Origin: Verrucomicrobiota bacterium
GTDB taxonomy: Bacteria > Verrucomicrobiota > Verrucomicrobiia > Opitutales > Opitutaceae
Length of the DNA stretch: 19,724 bases
Direction of reading: 5' to 3'
Assembly: GCA_023386835.1 (NCBI GenBank)
Contig: JAEWIY010000098.1
Coordinates: 1-19,724 of the forward strand
Shown one piece after another: positions 13,296 to 19,724 of the stretch (position 1 is its first letter; each line of letters begins with the position of its first letter). A program made the translations under genes and the position numbers. Below the pieces are notes generated by a model. The model was not told the DNA's origin and made no database searches. It was given only the letters and a program-made list of their open reading frames with translations.

Positions 13296-15965
13296 TCAGC
13301 GGCTGAGCACCTCCACGTGCGCGGGGGCGAGTCCATCGCTTTCAGCGTGCACCGTGATGGGCCCGGGCTGACCCCGGCGGGGGCGGACGATGGCGAGCGC
13401 GAGGCCGTTGAACGCGCGACGAGTGGGCGAGGGAAACGCCTCCAGGTCGGTCGGATCGCCGTTGTCCGTTGCAACGATCTCCGCCGGCCCTTCCACGCGG
13501 AACCGAATGCGCGGCTGGCTGCGCGGCACCAGGTCGCCGTTGGCGTCAGCGACTGTAACCGTCACGAACACCAAATCGCGCCCATCCGCGCGCGGGCTGG
13601 CGCGATCGGCCGTAACCAGCAGCTGCGTGGCGTCGCCCGTGGTGCGCCGGTGCGCCTCCGCCCAAGGCTGACCGTTCTTCCAGGTCACCACGCGCAACTC
13701 GCCCGGTTCGTACGCGACGTCGTCCCAGCGGAAGCGATACGTGAACTCACCGCGAGTCCGGCGGCCGAGCGAACGACCGTTGAGGAAGAGCTCCGCTTCG
13801 TCCCCGGAGCTGTACACGTGCACCGGCGTGACTTGGCCGATGCGTTCGGGCCAGTTCCAGTGCGGCAGGATATGCGCCAACGGCAGCTCCGGGCGCCAGC
13901 GCGCCTGGTAGAGGAAGTACCGATCCTTCGGAAATCCGGCGAGGTCGATGATGCCGAAATAACTGCTGCGCGAGGGCACCCGAATCCGACCGAGCTCCGC
14001 CAGCTCTCGCTCGGCTTTGGCGCGCGCCACCGGATCCGAGTAGTTGAGCAGATTGGTCGAATCGGAGTTGTAGGGCGTCGGCTCACCCAGGTAATCGAAG
14101 CCGGTCCAGACGAACTCGCCGGCCACACCCGGCACTTGATCGATCGCCGCGAACTCGAGGTCCGGCGGATTCGACCACGGAGGTGTACTGAGATCGTAAC
14201 TACTGACGTGGAAATCGGCGCGGCCATGCGCCTTGTTCTCCGATTCCACCGGGAACGTGTAGAAGCCACGCGAGCTCAGCGTCGACGCGCTCTCGCTGCT
14301 GTAAACGGGAATGGTGGGGTGCGCGGCCCGGAACGGGGCGTACGCCTGGATGCGGTAGTTGTATCCCACGGCGTCGACGGCCGTCTGGAAGCCGTTGAAA
14401 CCGGACTGCACCCCGTTGAAGCCGGCGGTGACCGGACGCGTGCGGTCCTCCTCGCGCACCACTCCGGCCAGGCGTGTTGCCCAGCGCCAGCCGTCAGAGA
14501 ACCATTGTTCAATGATCTCGTTGCCGATCGACCACATGACGACACTGGGGTGGTTGCGATCGCGGCGGATCATCTGACGCAGATCGCGTTCGTGCCAGTC
14601 GTCCCAGACGCGCGCGTAGTCGAAATACACGACGTCTGGATCGTTCTCCTTCATGTCGGCGGGCCATTTCTTCCCGCGCCGCCAACAGTCGAAGGCCTCC
14701 ACCTGCACGAGGAGTCCGAGTCGGTCGCACAGGTCCAGGAGCTCGGGGGCCGGCGGATTGTGCGATGTGCGAATGGCATTGGCCCCCATCTCCTGCAGGA
14801 GCTGCAACTGGCGTTCGGCGGCCCGCTCGTTGAACGCCGCTCCGAGGGCACCCAAGTCGTGGTGCAGGCACACGCCTTGCAGGGGGACGACCCGGCCGTT
14901 GAGGATGAAACCCCGATCGCCGTCGAATTCGGCCGTGCGGATCCCGAAGGCTGTTTCCACTCGATCGAGCACCTTGCCGTCCGCGGTCCGCACTTCGGTG
15001 ATGGCCATGTAACGGTGTGGATCGGTGATGTCCCAGCGCCGCGGCTGTGGAACACGCGCGACGAGCGAACGCATCGCCTCGGAGGCGCGCGCCGGATCGA
15101 GATCGACGGACACGGGGGCAACTTCGGCGACGACAGCACCGTCGGGCTGGTTGTTTGTACCGAGAGAATGGATGCGCGTCGCCAGCTGCACGGTCTGTCG
15201 GTCGGACCCTCGGTGGCGGACGGTGACGTCGACCTGCACGATCGCCTCGGCCTCCGTGACCCGCGGAGTGGTGACGAACACGTCACCCGGACCCACGTGG
15301 ATGTCGCTGGTCTGATGCAGCCAGACGTTGCGGTACAATCCACTGCCTGGATACCAGCGCGAGGAGTCGGGTGGGTTGTGCAGTCGGATCGCGAGCACGT
15401 TCCGTCCCGGGCGCGCGTGACCGGTGAGATCAAGTTCGTAGGAGGTATAGCCATACGGCCAGCCGCCAATGATCCGGCCATTGAGCCAGATCGTGCTGTA
15501 CGCCATCGCGCCGTCGATCTGGAGCGCGAGCCGGCGACCTGGCGCCACGGCGGCCTTGGAGAGCTCGAAGGTCTTGCGGTACCAGCCGACACCTTGCCAC
15601 GGCAGCTTGCCGGTCTCGCCGGGCAGATCCTGGTCGAATGGTCCGGTGATCGCCCAATCGTGCGGCAACTCCACCTTCGCCCAAGCCGAGTCGTCGAACG
15701 AAGGCTGCACAAAGGTGACGCGGCTGCCGGCGGGTTCGTCGGCCGGCCGGACCGGACGGTGAGCCGGTTCGGCGATCAGATCCGCTCGCGTCGCGACAAT
15801 CCAGGGACGGAGCGCCTCGTAGGACACGAGTTCGGCGCCGTCGGGCACATCGCCGCGATGGAAACGCCAGCCGTCGTTGAACAGCAGGCGTTCGCTGGCC
15901 TGGCCGGTCAGGCCAAAGGAGAGCAGGGCGGCCACGATGGTGAGCAGAAGACGTGGGGGCGGCAT
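13296..15965 (-). CDS. Secreted GH2 beta-galactosidase-type glycoside hydrolase
   Basis: An 889-aa exported retaining glycosidase of family GH2. The signal peptide is MPPPRLLLTIVAALLSFGLTGQA. The order of domains is a jelly-roll sugar-binding domain (about 25-230), an immunoglobulin-like domain (about 235-345), the TIM barrel (about 350-650) with acid/base E483 in SIGNE and nucleophile E558 in VYSSES, a DUF4982-type domain (about 680-770), and a C-terminal Ig-like domain. This five-domain layout is common in secreted Bacteroidota and Verrucomicrobiota beta-galactosidases, which release terminal galactose from pectic galactan or similar chains. Specificity is inferred; GH2 also includes glucuronidases, mannosidases and arabinosidases. 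The ATG at 15965 has no Shine-Dalgarno. The GH95 gene follows after a short gap, and decayed arabinan genes lie upstream. Confidence 0.92.
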   Translation of the reverse strand: MPPPRLLLTIVAALLSFGLTGQASERLLFNDGWRFHRGDVPDGAELVSYEALRPWIVATRADLIAEPAHRPVRPADEPAGSRVTFVQPSFDDSAWAKVELPHDWAITGPFDQDLPGETGKLPWQGVGWYRKTFELSKAAVAPGRRLALQIDGAMAYSTIWLNGRIIGGWPYGYTSYELDLTGHARPGRNVLAIRLHNPPDSSRWYPGSGLYRNVWLHQTSDIHVGPGDVFVTTPRVTEAEAIVQVDVTVRHRGSDRQTVQLATRIHSLGTNNQPDGAVVAEVAPVSVDLDPARASEAMRSLVARVPQPRRWDITDPHRYMAITEVRTADGKVLDRVETAFGIRTAEFDGDRGFILNGRVVPLQGVCLHHDLGALGAAFNERAAERQLQLLQEMGANAIRTSHNPPAPELLDLCDRLGLLVQVEAFDCWRRGKKWPADMKENDPDVVYFDYARVWDDWHERDLRQMIRRDRNHPSVVMWSIGNEIIEQWFSDGWRWATRLAGVVREEDRTRPVTAGFNGVQSGFNGFQTAVDAVGYNYRIQAYAPFRAAHPTIPVYSSESASTLSSRGFYTFPVESENKAHGRADFHVSSYDLSTPPWSNPPDLEFAAIDQVPGVAGEFVWTGFDYLGEPTPYNSDSTNLLNYSDPVARAKAERELAELGRIRVPSRSSYFGIIDLAGFPKDRYFLYQARWRPELPLAHILPHWNWPERIGQVTPVHVYSSGDEAELFLNGRSLGRRTRGEFTYRFRWDDVAYEPGELRVVTWKNGQPWAEAHRRTTGDATQLLVTADRASPRADGRDLVFVTVTVADANGDLVPRSQPRIRFRVEGPAEIVATDNGDPTDLEAFPSPTRRAFNGLALAIVRPRRGQPGPITVHAESDGLAPAHVEVLSR

Positions 15966-15981
15966 GGCAGGGAGAGATTGT

Positions 15982-15998
15982 CACCGTGAACCACCGTG
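15982..15998 (-). repeat. Direct repeat CACGGTG-GTT-CACGGTG upstream of the GH2 gene
   Basis: Two 7-base copies are repeated with a 10-bp period, one helical turn, 17-33 bases before the GH2 start on the minus strand. It may be a regulator or activator site for the GH2-GH95 pair; this rests on position and spacing only. Confidence 0.3.
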
Positions 15999-16067
15999 GG
16001 CCAGCGGTTTACCGCCCACTCACCGCGCAGTTCTTGGCAGACGCTGCGCGCTTGTGGCAGAGGCCGT

Positions 16068-16391
16068 TCAGCGTGGCGGCGAACCGTCGCCGCCGCGCGC
16101 CCTCAGATTGACGCCGTCGCGATCAAGGTAAGGCAACGTGATCGAACGGGACCGCCCGATCCGAATCTCGTAGGTGCTCTCGCTGCCGCGGCAACAGAAG
16201 CCCCGGTTCACAAAAAGAGAGGAGTCGTTACCGCGCCGGTACAGAAGCGGCGCCTCAATCTTCTCATCCTGAAAGGCGACGGAGTGAATCGGCGAGTCCG
16301 GTGCGATGCGCAGGCCGGTCGTGGGGTCGACCTCCAGAGGTTGGATACGGCCCCAGCGGGATCCGAACGTCATCCGCAGCCGTCCGTCGGA
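16068..16391 (-). pseudogene. Remnant of a GH43 endo-arabinanase, central part only
   Basis: About 100 codons on the minus strand match the central part of GH43 endo-1,5-alpha-L-arabinanases: DGRLRMTFGSRWG, LEVDPTTGLRIAPDSPIHSV, EKIEAPLLYRRG, LFVNRGFCCRG, and STYEIRIGRSRSIT with PYLDRDGV. The Glu in KIEAP is the family's general acid. The N-terminal half, with the catalytic base Asp and the IDP block, is missing: directly upstream the frame meets a stop, and the DNA becomes the 3' end of a different gene. The 3' part, normally containing a GPGHAG block, is also missing; homology stops near 16095 and a TGA follows at 16068. No usable start or signal peptide remains. Recognition is by motif memory, but the motif run is long and specific. 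Confidence 0.8.
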
Positions 16392-16740
16392 TCAGGAGCA
16401 GCAGGGCGGAGGACGCTGGAGCCTCGAGTGGGAAGCTGGCCCCGGGGAGGGGGAGCGTGCCGGGCTGCGGAGCCACGGCTCCGAGGCCTCGAGCGAGTTC
16501 TCCGCCTCGGGGGTTGGGCCCGGTCAGCAGAGGGTCCGCGCTTCCGTCCGCCGCCCCGTGGCGCCGACCAGGTTGACCTGAGCCGTGACGGGTTCCGGTT
16601 ACGGCTTCACCACGTGCAGCACGATTTCCTCGCCGAGCTCGTTCCGCCCCCGACGGCGTCCAGCGACGGCAGCGCGGTCAGTTGAAACTGTCCTTCCTGA
16701 ACCAATACGTCGTGGAGAACACCGGCTGCGCCGCCGCGAA
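16386..16740 (-). pseudogene. Remnant of the C-terminal domain of a GH51-type alpha-L-arabinofuranosidase
   Basis: Pieces of one protein are spread over different minus-strand frames, in the order expected for the C-terminal beta domain of GH51 arabinofuranosidases: LTALPSLDAV, then RNELGEEIVLHVVKP, a TAA stop at 16599-16601, PEPVTAQVNLVGA, LTGPNP, EAENSLE, and AVAPQPGTLPLPGASFPLEAPASS ending in LLLLIR (split here by frame). The first shift falls at a G5 run near 16650, another at a C5 run at 16509-16513, and a third near 16480; the TAA replaces what is probably a Gln codon. The whole (beta/alpha)8 catalytic barrel is absent. The end, near 16390, abuts the arabinanase remnant, as if a deletion joined the two genes. 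The family call comes from the ENSL...VAP and IVLxVVNP-like motifs. Confidence 0.68.
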
Positions 16741-16941
16741 CGGGCCGACGCGAGACCAGCGAGGCGGAGAATCGAGGTCATGGGGCGAACGGTGCAAAGG
16801 GCCTCGGCCGCACCGACGCAGTGCCCGTGGGCCGAGGAAACGGCAGGTGCAGGGGCAGCGCGCATTCACCCCGACCCGGCGGGTCGGTCACGGCGCGCAG
16901 CACTGGATCGTCAAGCCGGTCAGCTCGACCCGCCCTCTGGC
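16735..16941 (-). other. Gene-free stretch with a possible leftover signal peptide
   Basis: After the double-GH43 stop there is about 160 bp without a supported gene. An ATG at 16781 opens a short frame beginning MTSILRLAGLASA, which looks like a signal peptide and runs into the GH51 remnant region after a frame change. It may be the 5' end of the lost arabinofuranosidase gene, with the middle deleted, but it is too short to be sure. Confidence 0.3.
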
Positions 16942-18891
16942 TCAGCGGCGTGGCGCCGGGAGGTGCAAATACGTCGGTGCGTCGCGGTTCACCCGCAGCT
17001 GGCCTTCGACCTCAAACAGCTCGGTGACCTGGATGGAGCTGCGGCGCTGCTCATACGCATCGGCCTGGCCACGCGGATCGCCCCGGCCGGGATGCGTGAA
17101 GTAGAAGAGGTAAGCACGATCGCCGGCCACCACGACGTCGGGATGGCCGCCTTTCACCTGGTCGTCGACGCCTCGTCCGGGTTGCTGCAGCAGATTGCCG
17201 CCGGCTTGGCGCGTCCATTGGAGCGCATCCTCGGACCGGTAAACGGCGAGCCCATCCCAAACGTCGGTGATCATCCAATACACATCGCGCCAGCGGAACA
17301 CCACCGGGCCCTCGCCACCCTGATCGCCCACCGCCTTGCCCTTGTCCTGCCAGTTTACGAGGTCGGTGCTGTCGGCAAAGTAGATCGATTTTTTGTCGCG
17401 CTCGTTGTTGTACCACATTCGCCAGGTGCCGTCCTCGAGTTGCAGGACATCGGCATCAATCACGCGGTCCGAGGCAAGGGAGAGGCGGCGGGGTTCGCTC
17501 CAGTGCCGCAGGTCCCGGCTGGTCAGGTGAACGAGGTGGCGCGGATGGTTCCAGTTTTCGAATACACCGGGGACGACGGTCAGGAACATGTGGTGAATGC
17601 CGTCCGGCGCGGTGAAGACATCCGGAGCCCAGTGCGTCGGCTCCGTGCCGCCGAGTTCGACGGGCAACGAGATTTCCGCCGTGCCGATGTAGCTCCACGA
17701 GGCGCCGCCATCGGCCGACTCGGCCAGGCCGATCCGCGTGCCGTGCACCCAGGCGACTCCCGAGAGGCCGGGGGCAGCCGCGCGGCGATTGGTATAAAAC
17801 ATCCACCACCGCTCCCGTTGCGGATTCCACAACACCACCGGATCAGCCGCGCCGTCGAAGATTGGATCGCGGAACAGCGGCTTGGCGGCCATCGGGACCG
17901 GCAGCGGGCCGTCCGGCACCGGCACGCCAAAGTCCGGCGTGCCGTCGGGCCGCCAGCGAAGCGGCTGCACCCGCGTGTGGCGGTCCGGATTCGAGAGTTC
18001 ATGCCCCTCGATGTGCCGGTAGTTGCGAGCATGATACACAAAGAGGTCGGTCTTCCCGTCCGGCGTGGTGGTAAAACTGTTGTGGCCCGGGCCGAACACG
18101 CTGTGCGGGCTCCAGGTGGCGAAGACCGGGTCCGGTGATTTATGCCACGCTTTGGGATCGAGCAGGTTGGCCTCGGCATCGGCCGTCAGCAGCCCCACGC
18201 TGTAGTACTCGTTGGTGGCCGCAGCGGAGTAGGTCATGAAGACGCGACCATTCCGGATGAGCACGGCGGGACCTTCGTTGACCAGGTACTTCACCTTTTC
18301 CCACGGATATTTCGGCCGGGTCAGCATCACAGGCCGCCCCGTGATCGACCACGGCGTGTCCATCTTGGCGAGGTACAGGTTGGTGTTGCCCTCGATGTTG
18401 GGGTCCTTCTGTGCCCAGGCGAGGTAACGTGTGCCACGGTGTTCGAAGGTCGTCGCATCGAGGGAAAACGACTCCCACTGGGTCTTGATCTGCCCCTTCT
18501 CCTCCCATGTGCCGGTGAGCGGGTCGGCGGAGGCGTTCTCGAGCACGTACATCCGGATCGCCCAGATGTCCTCGGCCTTGCTGGCGGCGAAGTAGATGTA
18601 CCACTTGCCGTCGATCCGGTGCAGCTCCGGCGCCCAGATGTGCCAGCTCATCGGGCCGCGCTCGTGGCGATACCAGATGACTTGCGGTGGCGCGTCCCGC
18701 AATCCGTCGAGCGTGGGCGCGCGCCGGAGCTCGATCCGATCATACTCCGGCACCGTCGCGGTCATGAGGTATTCATTCTCATGGTACACGATGTGCGGGT
18801 CCGCCCGCTGGCGGACGAGCGGGTTGGTCCAGGTGGATTCGGCCGCGCCCAGGAGCGGGACCAGCAGAGTGAACAGAAGCAGCAGACGCAT
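16942..18891 (-). CDS. Secreted protein with two GH43-type beta-propeller domains
   Basis: A 649-aa exported protein with two consecutive five-bladed-propeller domains of GH43 type. The frame is open for about 100 codons upstream, but the ATG at 18891 begins a signal peptide (MRLLLLFTLLVPLLGAA) and is chosen. Domain 1 (about 20-330) keeps a full GH43 triad: D31 in RADPHI, D145 in SLDATTF and E206 in NEGPAV, with IWAPELH between the first two. This block pattern occurs in alpha-L-arabinofuranosidase and xylosidase subfamilies. Domain 2 (about 345-640) has D350 in AADPVV, D479/D481 in IDADV and E527 in GGEGPV, so it may also be active. The 91-base gap to the upstream permease gene suggests an operon. 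Likely role: release of arabinose or xylose from side chains; the substrate of each domain is unknown. Confidence 0.88.
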   Translation of the reverse strand: MRLLLLFTLLVPLLGAAESTWTNPLVRQRADPHIVYHENEYLMTATVPEYDRIELRRAPTLDGLRDAPPQVIWYRHERGPMSWHIWAPELHRIDGKWYIYFAASKAEDIWAIRMYVLENASADPLTGTWEEKGQIKTQWESFSLDATTFEHRGTRYLAWAQKDPNIEGNTNLYLAKMDTPWSITGRPVMLTRPKYPWEKVKYLVNEGPAVLIRNGRVFMTYSAAATNEYYSVGLLTADAEANLLDPKAWHKSPDPVFATWSPHSVFGPGHNSFTTTPDGKTDLFVYHARNYRHIEGHELSNPDRHTRVQPLRWRPDGTPDFGVPVPDGPLPVPMAAKPLFRDPIFDGAADPVVLWNPQRERWWMFYTNRRAAAPGLSGVAWVHGTRIGLAESADGGASWSYIGTAEISLPVELGGTEPTHWAPDVFTAPDGIHHMFLTVVPGVFENWNHPRHLVHLTSRDLRHWSEPRRLSLASDRVIDADVLQLEDGTWRMWYNNERDKKSIYFADSTDLVNWQDKGKAVGDQGGEGPVVFRWRDVYWMITDVWDGLAVYRSEDALQWTRQAGGNLLQQPGRGVDDQVKGGHPDVVVAGDRAYLFYFTHPGRGDPRGQADAYEQRRSSIQVTELFEVEGQLRVNRDAPTYLHLPAPRR

Positions 18892-18905
18892 GGGAAAGGG
18901 AGGTG

Positions 18906-18933
18906 GGCCGGCTTTCAGCGGAGTCCGCCGGCC
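18906..18933 (-). other. Intercistronic hairpin between permease and double-GH43 genes
   Basis: GGCCGGC and GCCGGCC pair over 7 bp with a 14-base loop, ending 15 bases before the GH43 start. A pyrimidine-rich CCTCCCTTTCCC follows on the minus strand, not a T-run. It may tune relative expression or mRNA stability rather than terminate. Confidence 0.3.
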
Positions 18934-18982
18934 GGACCGGGTGAAGTCGGCGGAGAGGAGCAGCGAGCCGGCGCCATCGCGA

Positions 18983-19724
18983 TCAGGCGCGGGCTTGGCC
19001 GCGGCGCCAGGCGGTGTCGCCAACCACCGCAAGTAGGATGATCGCACCTTGGATGGCGCGCTCCCAAGCCGGGTTGACGTGCAGGAAAGTGAAGACCGTC
19101 CCGATGGTGCCGAGCAGCACGACGCCAAGCAGCGTGCCGAACAGGCTGCCGCGGCCACCCGTGATGGCTGTGCCGCCAACCACAACGGCGGCAATGACCT
19201 TCAACTCGAAGCCGAGCCCGGCATTGGTTTCGATCGTCGGGTAACGGGTAAAATTCAACACGGCCGCCGCCGCGGTGAGCACACCCACAAGCACGAACGA
19301 GCCAAAAACGACCGTCTGCGGACGTAAACCGATGCGCCGAGCCGCCTCATGATCACAGCCCACGGCGTACACGCTGCGTCCGATGGACAGGTGACGCAGG
19401 CCCCAGACGAAGGCGAGGAACACGATCAGGGCGACGAGGATATAGAGCGGTTGCGCCACGGCTTGGGGCAGGCCGAACCACTGGAAACTCGGCGGCAGGT
19501 TCTGGATCCAGTCGCCGCCAGTTGCGATGATCAGCGCGTTGCGACCGAGCACGAGCGTGGCGAGGGTCGCAATGATGGCGGGCAGCCCGGCGACCGTGAC
19601 GAGGAAACCGTTCAGCGCACCGAACGCTGCTCCCGCGGCCAGCGTCGTGAGCGCCACGACGGGCATCGGCCAGCCCGCGCGGGCCGTGAGGCCGGCCACG
19701 ACGCCGCTCACCACGAGTTGTGAT
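18983..19724 (-). CDS. CUT2-family sugar ABC transporter permease, 5'-truncated by window edge
   Basis: The minus-strand frame is open to the last base of the window, so the N-terminus is missing; no start should be placed at the GTG at 19714. The visible part, about 247 residues, is a CUT2-class (ribose/rhamnose/autoinducer-2 type) inner-membrane permease. FGALNGFLVTVAGLPAIIAT is the conserved core helix region; NAGLGFELKVIAAVVVGG and the EAA-like loop GGTAITGGRGSLFG contact the ATPase. At least six hydrophobic helices are visible. It resembles RhaP/LsrC-type permeases and could form a heterodimer with the permease half of the fusion at 8530-10590. The double-GH43 gene follows after 91 bases. 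The partner ATPase is expected just outside the window. Confidence 0.9.
   Translation of the reverse strand, partial: SQLVVSGVVAGLTARAGWPMPVVALTTLAAGAAFGALNGFLVTVAGLPAIIATLATLVLGRNALIIATGGDWIQNLPPSFQWFGLPQAVAQPLYILVALIVFLAFVWGLRHLSIGRSVYAVGCDHEAARRIGLRPQTVVFGSFVLVGVLTAAAAVLNFTRYPTIETNAGLGFELKVIAAVVVGGTAITGGRGSLFGTLLGVVLLGTIGTVFTFLHVNPAWERAIQGAIILLAVVGDTAWRRGQARA

Noticed and set aside
12861..15989. Very long plus-strand open frame of 1042 codons opposite the GH2 and GH95 genes
   Set aside because: It is antisense to two unmistakable enzymes with intact catalytic residues, and its translation is Arg/His/Val-rich without recognisable domains. Long antisense frames are expected in GC-rich codon-biased DNA.
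16261..16581. Plus-strand short frames over the pseudogene region as small genes
   Set aside because: The sequence is explained on the minus strand by ordered GH51 and arabinanase fragments, and the plus-strand products show no motif or ribosome site.
16585..18138. Plus-strand open frame of 517 codons across the GH43 gene and the pseudogene region
   Set aside because: It overlaps the catalytic part of the double GH43 on the other strand and shows no domain; the pseudogene evidence is on the minus strand.
18892..19194. N-terminal extension of the double-GH43 frame
   Set aside because: The extra 101 codons overlap the permease gene, are Ser/Arg/Pro/Ala-rich, and precede a clear signal peptide at 18891, so they are not part of the protein.
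1..19724. CRISPR array, tRNA/rRNA genes or insertion sequences
   Set aside because: I saw no regularly spaced repeats, no cloverleaf or rRNA-like sequence, and no transposase motif or terminal inverted repeats, including around the deletion-like junction at 16390.

Overview
The window is a GC-rich, densely coding bacterial segment dominated by plant cell-wall (pectin-type) polysaccharide degradation. The GC content, secreted GH28, CE12, GH43, GH2 and GH95 enzymes, a rhamnose-type ABC importer and the frequent lack of Shine-Dalgarno sequences suggest a saprophytic Verrucomicrobiota member such as an Opitutaceae relative. This assignment is inferred from gene content only; no rRNA or other phylogenetic marker is present.

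Left part, plus strand (1-4060). A 5'-truncated GH28 polygalacturonase-type enzyme overlaps, by ATGA, a secreted rhamnogalacturonan-acetylesterase-like SGNH hydrolase (CE12 type), so the two are translationally coupled and likely act on the pectin backbone. They are followed by an orphan single-domain response regulator and a probable lipoprotein HAD-IIIB acid phosphatase.

Middle, minus strand (4077-8495). A 744-aa membrane protein of unknown function carries an EF-hand-like loop. Upstream of it lie an exported Ser/Thr/Ala/Pro-rich protein with a coiled-coil C-terminus, a TspO/MBR protein and a YjbQ (UPF0047) protein. These look like housekeeping or stress genes unrelated to pectin.

Right part, minus strand (8530-19724). 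In transcription order: a truncated CUT2-family sugar permease, a secreted protein with two GH43-type propeller domains, a decayed stretch with remnants of a GH51 alpha-L-arabinofuranosidase and a GH43 endo-arabinanase, a GH2 beta-galactosidase-type enzyme, a GH95 alpha-L-fucosidase/galactosidase-type enzyme, a probable terminator, and one polypeptide in which a CUT2 permease is fused to a RhaS-like sugar-binding protein. The GHs would trim neutral side chains (arabinose, galactose, fucose or L-galactose) outside the cytoplasm, and the importer would take up released monosaccharide, possibly rhamnose. No ATPase subunit for the importer lies in the window.

The most notable items are the permease/binding-protein fusion, the two transporter permeases separated by a GH cassette, the composite arabinan-degradation pseudogene at 16068-16740, and similar TGGTT...AACCA palindromes sitting on the start codons of two genes. 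No tRNA, rRNA, CRISPR array or insertion sequence was seen.
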